Shown: positions 12,156-23,741 of the stretch, piece after piece
Layout of the letters: each line of letters opens with the position of its first letter
Position numbering within the stretch: position 1 is the first letter of the stretch
Assembly: GCA_024500155.1 (NCBI GenBank)
Contig: CM044873.1
Span: 3,291,001 to 3,355,000 of the forward strand
DNA from: Chenopodium formosanum
Taxonomy: Eukaryota > Streptophyta > Magnoliopsida > Caryophyllales > Amaranthaceae
Reading direction: 5' to 3'
DNA: 64,000 bases
Notes under the pieces: generated by a model
What the model saw: the letters and a program-made list of their open reading frames with translations, nothing else
Databases searched by the model: none
What the model was told of the DNA's origin: nothing
Translations under genes and position numbers: made by a program

Positions 12156-12297
12156 CCCTTTTTAAGTTTAAATTTATATATAAAATATTATCTTTAAATA
12201 TTAGGAATTTTATCTAAATATATAACAAATTTTAGCACATAGATAAATATATTTTAAAAAATTCAAACAAACCGTGCATCGCACGGGCTTCATCTAG
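12156..12297 (+). mobile_element. Helitron-type 3' terminus
   Basis: An AT-rich tail ends in the perfect 6-bp hairpin CCGTGC-ATC-GCACGG (12272-12286), then eight bases and the terminal CTAG (12294-12297), followed by T. A GC-rich hairpin shortly before CTRR, with insertion before T, is the diagnostic Helitron 3' end. I could not place a convincing 5' TC end. The tandem array and NUMT immediately upstream are probably interior or captured sequence. Confidence 0.75.
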
Positions 12298-12429
12298 TAA
12301 TAGAATATTTGGGAGTGGGGTTACTCCATTAGTGGGAGAGAAAAATTATAAATGGTGGATCCTTTCCAAACATAGAAGTGTTGTAATTGATATGGAACAG
12401 ATGTAAAAGAAAAGTGTTACGAAATGGAG

Positions 12430-12643
12430 GGAATACCACAATTTAACATGACTTAAATATTAAATATATAGATATTATCAAATGCTTATATTAAAATACC
12501 TATCTGGCTAACAAACTCTTTCATATTGAATTTATTATAGTATTTTAAACAAACTTATTTTTTTTTAATAATTAAATGTAGTTTTAATTTAAGATTAATT
12601 ATTAAAAATTATTGTGCATGACACGGGACCTAACTTAGTTTAA
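12430..12643 (+). mobile_element. Decayed second Helitron-like 3' end
   Basis: An AT-rich stretch ends in ATTGTGCATGACACGGG and then ACTTAGT. This resembles the neighbouring hairpin plus CTAGT terminus after C-to-T and G-to-A changes. The left limit is arbitrary. Confidence 0.4.
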
Positions 12644-15217
12644 AATAGATCTGACTCGATTCGACATTGCCAAACTCGACCTAAACACCCGAATTGACAT
12701 TTCTAGAAGATGTTGTTTTGTAACACAACAAATTATACCCATGGGCTATATGGGTTGTAAGCTGTGGCTAGTGGGCCTTAAGACTGATGAAATTTAAACT
12801 TTTTCTTGGGCTGGCTTTCTGGTTTAGTCCAAAAGATTACCAATTTTCCAAAGCCCATGAAACATTAAACATGTAATTCAAGAGTCATAGGCCCAAAAGT
12901 TTACAAAAAAAATAAAAATAAAAATAGAAATAGAAACGTACAATCGGTGTACTGAGTTTTTAATTAGCAATAAATAGCAAGGGGGTTATCTGATTTAGAA
13001 AGTGTTCCCACCTCTCTGAGTGTGTCTATCTAACAGGCAATAAACATTGATTAGTACTATTAGTAGTACATCTATACCAGATTTTTGAAATCTAGGTGCG
13101 ACTATGAGCACATATTTTCAAGTTGATAGACCCATTTTTCTTCATTATTATAAATCTCGAGTTCTTCTATTTAGTTGTTTCGGTTTAACTTTTATAATGT
13201 AGTGTATTTATTAACAATTAATACTAATTATGAGTAGAGTAGTAGCTATAACTGTGTATAATTGTAAATTCATACTCGTAAAAGAGGTTGATGATTTGGA
13301 CTCTCTACTATGAATAAATTCAATACTTACTCTGCTTTGTTACTTATCATTCTATTTAGTATAGCACGAACAACAATCTATGCTAAAGAACAGAGTGGAT
13401 TAATTTATTATTGGATGTTTGAATAAGAAGGAAAGTATAGTAGATACAACTATATAAGTACTAGCTTGTATATTCTTTTGATTGAGGTTTAGTTCTCTTA
13501 TTAATCTTTGTAATTTAATATAGTCTATTTAAAACACAAAGGATAAGAATCATACCGAATAACATTTTTCATATGCTAATTCAACTCAGTCAAGCAATAT
13601 AAGTCAAACTAGCTAATTGAGAGTGAAGAAAAGAATGAAAGAATCTCCCCAAATGAGCTCCTAGTAAAATTTAATTTCACGACTTTCAAGTCGTAAACTG
13701 TTAGAAGACCAACTCAACCAAAAGCGTGCAACATCAACCATACATACATAGAGAAACTTGAGAGTAATAATGGTGAGATGTGAATTGAAGAAGTGGAAAA
13801 CTCGTGGCAGAAGTATATAGCACAAATAGGTCTGAGCTGAAGCATGGGACGGAACTTTCAGTGTCTCCATTTTCCACCAACCAACCAATGATAACACATG
13901 TTTTATTACAAAATCATCTACAGTATGGCAAGGAAGGAGGGTACGGTGTACGAGTATTATAAATATATTTGGAATTCTATTTATTTATTAGTAATTAATT
14001 TCGATCACCATTAGTGCATTGTCACCGCATTTTATATATGGACCAATGCACTAGCCAACCAAAATGGAAACAGGTAATTGTGTTGGTGGTTTGTGCGTCT
14101 TGGAGGACAAAAAACAGTAGGCAACCCGTGAGTCTAGTTATTAACTTATTACTGGAGTACTAATTTACACATTTCTAAACCTTAAAATGTCATATTCTAT
14201 GATTCTAATGCAGCCCAAATATTTGCTGTTCCAGTTTAGCGTTCACATGGATTTATTAAAGCTTGAATGCAACAGCTTATCAATATGACAATTTCATAAT
14301 GTACTAGATTACTCGCATCTCAACCATGACTCTTGTCCGTTTTATTATGCATTACTGCATTAGTCGTCAAGCTAGGTAAGTGGAGGTGGTTCGTTGTTCC
14401 TAGGTCGGGACCAATTCTTCAAATAAGTGCAAGTGAAATAATATACATCCTAACAATTAATTATGTTTAGATAAAATAAAATAAGTTCAAATTACATAGG
14501 ATTTGTGCAATGAAAAATACTTTTTAGTCTGTACTTTGTATATGTTTTTTTTTTTTTTTGGTGAGAATACTTTGTATATATTATGATATAATACTCCATT
14601 ATTTGCTTTTTTCGTTTCATAATAATTGACAAATCTTGACTTTTATTGCAAATTTTGACTATCCATATACAGTATTTAATGATGTATTTAAAAAAAAAAA
14701 AAAAATCACGGTAATAAAAGCATGTCAATCATCGATGTACAAAAGTAACAAAACCTACAAGTCTACAACGAAGGGACAAGGGAGTAGAAAAAATTAAAAT
14801 TGAAGCATCAAAACTAAAATGGAAGAAGACAAGTAGCAGTTGAATTTGTACATTACCAAGTAATTAATATTTCTAATTTCACAAATGACATGCTAAATAC
14901 GGTCATGGTCATACAACACACCCACTTGATAACAATAAATAATAATATATTTTTTTTATACTGTATAAAAAGAAAGAGAATCAGAGAAAATGTTTGTCGT
15001 GATCATCAACATCGTGATCAGGAGCCTTTCTGCTACTCTTGTTTAAGTTATTATAAGCTGCACTTCACTTCACTTCACTTCATTTTTTCAGAGAAGTTGG
15101 TGTTTTTAAGAATCCCAAAGTAACATTCACTTCATTTTTTTACACCATTCCATCTTCTCTCTCCTCCATTTCCTTCTTTCTTTCTCAATTTCACCTTTTC
15201 TCTCTCCTCCTCCTTCA
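12644..15217. other. Gene-free AT-rich region
   Basis: No coding sequence, RNA gene or delimited transposon was recognised. Homopolymer A/T runs occur near 14540-14560 and 14690-14705. Pyrimidine-rich sequence at about 15125-15215 is probably the 5' UTR of the gene starting at 15218. Confidence 0.5.
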
Positions 15218-17407
15218 ATGGCGACTGCTTCCGCCGACCAGGTCACATTTCTCAATACATTTTCATAATATCAATTTTGTTCATTTTTTTTTACAAGGAG
15301 TTGATTTTTTTTTTTTAATTGAGAGAGGTTCAATTGAAAAAAAAAAAAAAAAAAAAACTTAATTTGGGTGTGTAAAATTGTATTTGTGCATGGTACATTT
15401 TGATGTATAATCATGAGCATCAATTTTATGATCATATCATGTTTGAATTTTGTTATGTAAAGCTGAATTTTAGCCTTTTTTAGAATTACTCTGTTAATTT
15501 CCTGTTAAAAATTGAATGTTTAAGATTTATGAAGCATGCATTTTCCGGGATTAATTACGAAGTATAAAGAATTAAGTGTATTTTAGACAATTCATTAGTT
15601 TATGGAGGCGGAGTGCTCGATGATTGTGACATTTGTGTTATGAATTTCAACTTGTTTAACAGCTTTTTTTTTTTTTTTTGAGTTGGGTGGTTGGAGTTAC
15701 AAATTGCTGAAAATGTCAACGCTGAATTTCTGACAACTAGCAATCAATTTTTCTTTTTACTTTTTTGAAAATTTAATTTAATGATTCATTTAATTGAGCA
15801 GTATTGATTGGGTGAAATTGAGCTGTTAAAATTCATAAATATCGATTAGAACAGTCGTAGAATTCCAATTAAGAAACAACATTTAGAGACGGAGGGATTA
15901 TAATTTAGACTCGGAATTTTAATACTATGGAGGAGCTTTTGAGATTGATTATTGGATTGAATCACAGGATTTTTGTCGAATTTTGGTGCGGAGTGATGAT
16001 GAGCAAGGCAATGCAAACACACAATGTGGGTTGCAATCAGATAGTCAGACATGTGTAGATGCTTCATTGATATGCCACAAACCTGTTGATGATAAGAATT
16101 CAGACTTGTTTCCTTCTTGCTTAGTTACAGTTGATATTGAAAAGGGTGTTAATGATGTTTCGAAAATCGACCAAGAGACTTGTGGGAGTATCAAAACTGA
16201 GATTTCATTGACTGTAAGTATTCCACAGTTGAATTGTTTCACAGCCATTCGTGTGTGGATAGATATTGGCATTGTTTTCGGCCTTTCGTAAAGGCTAACT
16301 ATCCTGTATTTTGTCTTGTTTTTCAGAAACCGCTAAGGAGACAGAACAGCTTACAGACAGGAGGAGAATCCATACCGCCTTTAATGAACCACATCCTCAT
16401 GTTGCTCAAGTTCAATGCCAAAGGTAAAACCCACATCTTAGCTTTGTCATAAAGATAAGATTTGTTGGTATTTCAGCTTGACTCCCCACTATTTGTGCTC
16501 TTTTGATGATTGCTAATGCTTCGAAATAAGCTTTGATGATCCCATTAATTATAAGTTGTAGTCCTGTAGATATAGATAATTGTAATTTAGTGGGTTTTTG
16601 TACTTCTCTTGTATGGAGTGGATGAGTTTTGTAAAGGCAGATAAAGCTTAGATGCCACTATTCAGGAACTTGTTTTCTTTTGCACAGCTTTGGTGTATTA
16701 AGCATGTCTATCTAGGGGTTAATTAAACATGAGCTAACTCTTCTTCTTGCTTATTTTCGACAGACAGGCAACCTACGGAGAAGGCACACGATGCTACTCA
16801 TAACCGATGGAGAAAGTATAAACGTCCAGGTTTATTTGATTCACGGCGTATTGTCCTCCTGTTCTCCATTCTGTAAGCTCCAAGCTCTTACTCTACCCTT
16901 GATACATTGCTTATTATTACAGTCTTAAATTAGAGTGCGGTTACTTCACATGTTTCTGCTGGCAGTCTGGCACCAACATACAGTATGATATGATAATGAA
17001 GCCTAAAGCATTTTGTTCTATTGACAAACACCTCCCATTAAAAATAACAAAAAAGAGAGATAAAAAAAGGGAAAAGAAAGAATATAAATAGATAAATGAG
17101 CATCTTGATCTGCTATCTTTTCACTTTTTGAACAATTATATATTCTGCAAGAATTGAATAATATCTACTATTTGATCTGATCTAACTAAAAGGTATATCT
17201 CATACAAGTATAATAATTTATAAATATGTTTACCATTTCAAGTTTATAACCTTAAACTATCTTACACTTGACCAAATACCATATATCTAATGATGATTTA
17301 CTGAAGTGGGTTTCCATGTTTTTTCCAGGTCGAGTATGGGGACAATAGTCTTGATTTTTCTAACACTCCGAGTTAGACAAGTCAGTGAAGGCTACATTCA
17401 TGGCTAA
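15218..17407 (+). CDS. Small plant protein with one C-terminal transmembrane segment
   Basis: Exons 15218-15241, 15968-16213, 16327-16423, 16764-16872, 17329-17407; 184 residues. The first exon codes only eight residues (MATASADQ), and its donor GTCACA is weak, so the start is the least certain part. The N-terminal half is acidic and variable-looking. The second half has blocks that look conserved: KPLRRQNS, GGESIPPLMNH, NRWRKYKR and DSRR. One hydrophobic helix (residues about 152-172) is preceded by basic residues and followed by a short tail ending EGYIHG, suggesting a tail-anchored or single-pass protein with a cytosolic N-terminus. Function unknown to me. By gene order it sits where Arabidopsis has an uncharacterised membrane protein (At5g64980, from memory). 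Confidence 0.8.
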
Positions 17408-18109
17408 GTGACAGCAGTTTTTTTTTTTTTTTTTTTAATTTTAAATTATCTTATGTTCCTAGATCTATTTGGAGATTATTGCTCTGTGGTATTTGTATCT
17501 ACTCTTGCTTGGGCATTATCTCAAATTTTCCTGTGTACATATACCGAGTTTAGTGTTTGCTGCAGACCTGCAGTTTCCTTTCGTTATGTCGTTCAAACGT
17601 TCCACAAGTTGATGGCATAACTCATGAATTGAATATCCAACATCTAATCAGTTTGACAGTCTATATAGAGCACAGAAATACAACCTATAGATCTTTAGGA
17701 GCTACGAAACATGGATTGAAAGCGAAAATATGTAGTGTTATTTCTCTAACTGGAGTGGTTTCTTAACAATCTCAAAGCCTACATTTACAAGAAATCCTCG
17801 AAACAAAACAACAAAATACATAGTCCAATAAATGAATCGGTGTAATTGAAACTATGAAAAAAAGGAAGCTATAATGTTTACAAAAAGTGGGCAAAATGAA
17901 CGGCTGGCCTCAAAAAGTCAAAGCCAAACCTTTTACAAAATGTACCTTTTAAGTGTAGAACAAGTTGATAAGTATATAGGACATGAAATGGGGCCTGGTG
18001 CAACGAACTCAGACCCTTAATTGTCGAGCTTGGCCCTTTATGTTTACATCCTCTTTTCCTTGTATATGAACAGCTTCTTTTACTTCACAAATTCTTGATC
18101 TGTTACAAA
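17408..18109. other. Tail-to-tail intergenic region
   Basis: 3' UTRs of the single-pass membrane protein gene and of the convergent RABH1 gene. A T18 run lies at 17419-17436. Nothing else was recognised. Confidence 0.5.
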
Positions 18110-21100
18110 TTAACAAGCGCAACCACCTCCCTGTTGTTCTGATTGGGATGAACTACTGTTAGGTTTCAAATTCACATCAACCATATCCTCTTGTTTGGTG
18201 GATGACAGGGTTTCCATCCCTGGCAAGGATGAGGCAATCTTACGGAATAAAGGCTGTGACATGTTTAGTCAATGCATTAGTTATGTGAAAATTCCAATGC
18301 TCATCATGGATGTAGATTTCTACTGTAATACGAAGTACATAGAAAGGAAACATTTCATCCGTCCTTATAGTTGAGATATATAACTTATACTTTTTGATAG
18401 TTAAATCAATTGTATTCTCTTCCAATCACTTACATTTAAGTTGTGCATCTTTGCTACTTTAGTCATAAATAAATTATTCTACATAAGAAAAGATAACCCC
18501 TTTTTTCGGGATATCCTAGACTATCAAGTAGACTCTGACTTAGTAATTAACATACCTTTATATTGAATCCTGCTTTTGCACTGGTCTCCAGGAAAATTAC
18601 CCCAGCATCGCGAGCCTTGTTATCTCCTTCCTCTATAGAGACTTGCCTGTTCAAATCTTCAATGTCAAAACATTCTAGCATAAACACTTTAAAATGCTAT
18701 GCAACCAGACCCTGGCCTTATCTTGATATTAGTAAAAAGAGATCCTATGATTCATTGATACCTGGGAAAATATAGAATTCTGGATCTCCCCTCTGCCTGA
18801 TGGCAAGGAGAACTTTTGTGTATAGCATTTTTCAAATAATCAATGGTGGATTAACAAATAAAAGAGAGAACATGGATCATAGCAAAGAGTATACACAAAA
18901 GCGAACAAAATCCCCACCTTTTATCAACCAAATCAGTTTTATTTCCAACTAGGACAATAATCACATCACTGCCACGTTCTGTCCGTACTTCATCAATCCA
19001 CTTTGTAGTGCTGAGAAATGATTGCCTATCTGCATGAAGAAATTGGCTACAAGTTTATTATCAACAAATAACCAAAGATAATACTCTGTAACTTAGGTTC
19101 AGTAACAAGCAGGTTTCAGCGGAAACATTCCTAAAACAATCATCGTAGAACTGATAGAAGTACATTACTAGCACATAGTTTCACCCATGTACGCGTGCAT
19201 TAAGGAATTGTAGAAATGTAAGAGCTTCAGTCAGACAAATTACATGATAGGTAAACTTTTCATGTGCCCTAAGAAATTAACATGTAAAAATGATCAAGTT
19301 TGAAGTCATTAGCATACAAAGCACTTACTAGAAACATCATAGACAATAACAGCAACTGAAGAATCTCTGATGTAACTGGGAATAAGACTCCGAAATCTTT
19401 CCTGTCCAGCAGTATCCCTGGAATTGGCAGTTAGAAGGTTCAGAATATGGGATAGAATCGTATAAATCATGTCTTCAAGACAACAAATTATATTGGTAAA
19501 TCAATATATCGTTATGAGATGAGAAATCTGGATATGTATTTTTCTGCTAGTATAAGCAATGAGCTCAGGGTTCTTAAGAAATTTGTTTGTTACTGCTTTA
19601 ACATGAATTAACATTATCAAAATACTTTTGTTTGTTACTGCTTTAACATGAATATACATTATCAGCATAAATTTGTTAGTTATAGCTTTAACATGAATAC
19701 ACATTATCAGTATAAGCAATGAATTTGTTTGTTACAGTATCATACCAGAGCTGCAAGCGCACTGTTCGGTCTTCAAGATACATGGTTTTCGACAAGAAGT
19801 CAATCCCAATAGTAGCCTGCCATTAAGTTGACAATATTAAAAAAAATAATAATTTAATAAGTCAAAACACATGTATTTCCTAGATTTCAATATACATCAA
19901 ATACACAATAAACAATACCAAAGCATAAGAGTTGCACATACGGCTACACCAGCATGATTTCATAATTATGTAACCTGTTGGATGGCCAAAATTCTTTTAG
20001 AGTATTACTTTATACTCGTAGCCTCGTAGGATAATAGGATGTCACTAAATTCCAATTCTGAACTTGTTCATTAAATATTGAGGAATTTCCACTATATATT
20101 CTATATATTAAACGGTCCAACTCTAGAATGAGAAAAAAAATACTGTATAAGTAAAGCATACAAAATTGACAAGGAAAGTCCAAATTTTATTACAGGAAGT
20201 TGAACATGTCTCCTATGACAATTTGGCTGATATCATTCATAAAATATCATGGCAATCTACAATTATATTGTTGGCCATGAAGTGCAAACTATCATTTAGC
20301 ATAAGTCATGCCACCCACGGATGGTTTTTGAAATATAGAACTCGGTAGTATGCATCTTGGTTTCATCAAAGACGTCCTTATTTGACTTTAAAGCTACAAG
20401 TTGTTTGTTGGTGCAATATACCAAATTACCAATTATACATAATTACGAGTTAAAAATTTTAATTTTGATGACCGATATCTGAATCATACCTGAAACTGGA
20501 TGATCCTTACAGATTTAATCCTACCTGAAACTAAGGTTGGGAATGATCCTACTTAAAACTAAAGTCACCTTAAAAACTCCTACCTAGAGTCATGCCTCTG
20601 ATTCTATGATCAGTCAACAAATTACAGAACCACGCACTTGATTGCGGAATGACAATTCTCTTGATAAATTATAATTCTGCTCCATATTATCATAAAATTG
20701 CAATTGTATCTTAATTAATGAAAATTTTGTAATCATAACGTGAAACAGGGTAAGTTAGGCACAAATACACAATTCAATAAAAACAAACAGCAAAATTAGG
20801 CATATAATCATATCATATTATCATTTGAGAACAATTAGACAAACTATTATCAATTCCAACAAATTCACAACTCAAATTCAGCTACCATTCCAGCATGCAT
20901 CAATCTCAATTTAAATTGATCACATATTCACATGGAAATTAAAAAATTAAAGACGAAAAACCTAAATCCAACGTAAATAAAATAATTAACCGCAATTTTC
21001 AATACAACAATAATCTAACACATTACAATCAAAATGCAATAGAAATTGCAACAAAATGAAATCATGATGATCACGAAAAAATGAAAAGAGAGGGAAACCT

Positions 21101-21215
21101 GGTAAGTGGTATCGAATTTGTCGTACATAAAGCGAGTAATGATGCTGGTTTTGCCGACAGATTGATCGCCTAAGAAGACGAGTTTGTATTTGGCTAACGG
21201 TGAGACGACCGCCAT
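18110..21215 (-). CDS. RABH1: Rab GTPase, RABH1 (Rab6-type)
   Basis: Exons in coding order: 21215-21099, 19816-19746, 19417-19329, 19029-18918, 18646-18556, 18253-18110; 207 residues, the usual family length. G1 is GDQSVGKT (residues 16-23), G2 Thr is in ATIGID (40-45), G3 is WDTAGQE (63-69), G4 is NKTD (122-125), G5 is ETSAK (150-154). The C-terminus GGGCAC ends in the CXC motif for double geranylgeranylation. RABH1/Rab6 proteins act in Golgi-related and retrograde vesicle traffic. The switch regions and YLEDRTVRLQLW interswitch match the Rab6 class. The segment EEGDNKARDAG (135-145) differs from the EEAEAKARE usual in this family and may mark lineage divergence. Nothing suggests loss of function. 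Confidence 0.97.
19580..19735. repeat. Three-copy tandem repeat (about 48-50 bp) in RABH1 intron
   Basis: Units of the form TTTGTTTGTTACTGCTTTAACATGAAT plus ACATTATCA recur three times with few differences. The repeat lies in the intron between exons 2 and 3 of the RABH1 gene. Confidence 0.85.
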
Positions 21216-21255
21216 TGATGAATCCTTGAAGCAAAGCTAGGGATTCAATTTCAAT

Positions 21256-21256
<1 letters not shown>

Positions 21257-21287
<31 letters not shown>

Positions 21288-21288
21288 G
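21257..21288. repeat. (TC)n/(GA)n microsatellite in the RABH1 5' leader
   Basis: About fifteen TC dinucleotides on the plus strand, hence a GA run in the sense orientation of RABH1. It begins about 45 bases upstream of the start codon and is probably in the 5' UTR. GA-rich leaders are common in plants. Confidence 0.85.
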
Positions 21289-21501
21289 AGAGGTGGATGG
21301 TAGATCTGAATCTGCCAAAAATGGTTGAGAGAGAGGGAAAAAGGATGGACGCGGTGTGCATATCAAGGTTGGTTTCAACGGGGAAATTGAAATTTATACA
21401 TACAGCGTGCGAGAAGAAACCGCCAACGGACGGCATTTACTTCTATTTGCAAATTTTGACCGCCTTTATCATCCTTGAGTAATAAGGGAAATTAAATAGT
21501 A

Positions 21502-21742
21502 CTACCTCCGTTTTTTAGTTGACACGTTTCGACTTTAACACTATTCACACATTTTCCTAAGACATGTTTTGTGCTTTATACGTAATGAAAAATATAGTTA
21601 CGTGGGATCATGTTAGATTCGTCACGATATGTATTTTTAAATACCAACTTTTCTTAATTTTTGCTTATTGGTTTTTAAAGATAGGAATGGTTGAAGTTGG
21701 ACATTGGCAAACGTGATTAAAGAAACGTGTCAACTAAATTTT
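21502..21742. mobile_element. Truncated Stowaway-like MITE upstream of RABH1
   Basis: It starts after TA with CTACCTCCGTTTTTTAGTTG and continues ACACGTTTC. The complementary GAAACGTGTCAACTAAA occurs at 21722-21738. The outermost bases of the right repeat, including the expected CGGAGG end, are missing, so this is a decayed copy. Confidence 0.6.
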
Positions 21743-23741
21743 TTTTAAACCAATAGTCAAGCTTGACAAAAAGAAGCTAGAATTTGACCAAAAGTCAATG
21801 TTGATTTGTATGATTACATAGTTTATTGTCATCTTTAATTTAAGAACGAATTGATACGTTATAAGTCTTTTCATCTTGTTTTAGGTTGGACATGATTCCT
21901 CTTTCTATTAAATAAAGTAGTATGAAGTATTATTCAAAGCAATGCCAAATCTTTGTTAGAGGTTAATAGAGGTCATAACTTATCATTTAAAGATTATATG
22001 AGAGAATGCAAGATCATTGTAATTAAATTAACTAGTCCATCTTGATCAGTAAGAAAGTTAAGACTGAACTTGGGTAAAAGCTTCCTTGGCATGACTAAAG
22101 CAGCTCAAACAAAAGCAAACTTGGCACAATTAGGAAATTATGAATCATTTAATTTGGTACAAAATCTTGAGTACAAAGTAACAAAGTTAGCTTATGAGTA
22201 ATTGTAAAAATCAATTAGGAATGCATATACCGTATCATTTAATACAAATTCTTGGACGTGAAGTAACATAATTAGCTTGTGAATAATTGTAAAATTACAA
22301 GTTAGGAGTATTTAAGAAGGAACGTCCTAAGCAATGTAACCATGCACACCTTCACGGCAGAGTACTTGACAATTAGCATTATAATTAGACCTTGGGTTAA
22401 ACAAGCCTATATGCATTGTACATACTTTCCTTTAAGGTCAGGAACACAAATATTGCAAATAAGCTCATAAAATTAAATTTTATGCTATGATCTTGTATTA
22501 CTATCATTTCACTTTTACAAGTCTTTGGCCCAATCTTACTAAACTTGTGCAGACTTATTCCGACCTCAGGCAAATCAAGGCAGAGTTTTATTTCTGGGTT
22601 CGCTCCGACTCGTAAATTATAATCACTTCTAATCCAAATATGTACAAGCAAGAAGCTTGGCTACGAGATAGAATAGTAAACTTAGTTCCATGTGCATAAT
22701 TAAGTATGATAAAGCATATATGTAAACACAATGCTTAAAAAAACCGGAAGCTTTTACTAATACTGGAAAATCAGATCGAGTGATTTCTACACAAAGGGAA
22801 ATGCAAAAGTAGCTCCCTATTATATGCGTTCTTGCACATGCACACACCTTCAAGACATCCACCTACGGTAAGCGCAGTAAAATTTGACCTTCAAGACATC
22901 TACCTACTGTAAGCGCAGTAAAATTTAACCAAAATTTCAAATTTTTTGGTTATTACAGCAGTAATTTCCTACATGCCCAATAAGCCCTAATAACAAATTT
23001 ACAATCTACTCCAACTTGTAACTGCTGTAACCATTCTCTGCAACAACACTCCGCTCAATACCATGCTTCATTTAGTCACAATGTCACATTCACAATCACA
23101 ATCACAGCATAAGAAACGCCCCCATATCAATAACATTAGAAACCTTCTTCTGGTGTCTTTGAAGACACCGAACTCAAAAGAATAAGAATCCATTTTACAG
23201 CAAACCAAAGCTGGTCAGGTGATGTATGACTCACTATGGACCATATTAATCAATAAATGCAAGTTTATGACAAAAATGAAATTTGAACCTTTGATAGCAA
23301 ATTTAGTAGAGACAGCATTATCCTATTGTCAACCAACAACCCCATGCAACATTCTCTACTATTAATGCAGCTTCTATGTGACTTGTGAGCCACAGCATAA
23401 CCTTCTGTTGGAACTGTAAATTGTGTGGTGTGCAGCAACAGATGTTCTAAACAACATTATGTGTTGTAAGTATCATGTTGATTGTCGTATAACCTCAAAT
23501 CCAATACTGACAATACCTCAAAACCCAAAGAATATTCAAGTTTTCTGTTACTGTCTGATCGTGATCCAAAATCTGTTACAGATACGAGTCATTCAACTAC
23601 CCTCAAGTTGTCTTCTCATCAAAAAACCACAAACTCATCAGTCATACATTTACTGCAATCCTATCCCACCCCTGAATTTCGTTCAATAAGACCAGAAAAA
23701 AATTCCTCATAGTCTTAAACCTCCATTGTGAAAAGGTAACC
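21743..23741. other. Intergenic region before the NPH3 gene
   Basis: AT-rich, no gene recognised. The RABH1 and NPH3 genes diverge from here, so it should contain both promoters. It holds a 41-bp tandem duplication, listed separately. Confidence 0.5.
22847..22930. repeat. 41-bp tandem duplication
   Basis: CCTTCAAGACATC(C/T)ACCTAC followed by GTAAGCGCAGTAAAATTT occurs twice in tandem with two or three differences. Confidence 0.85.

Noticed and set aside
11928..12197. Open frames on both strands within the GC-richer stretch
   Set aside because: They lie in the mitochondrial-derived insertion and do not correspond to a known mitochondrial protein; chance frames in NUMT non-coding sequence.
14520..14705. 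Possible MITE (ACTCCATTATTTG... with A/T runs)
   Set aside because: No matching inverted end was found.
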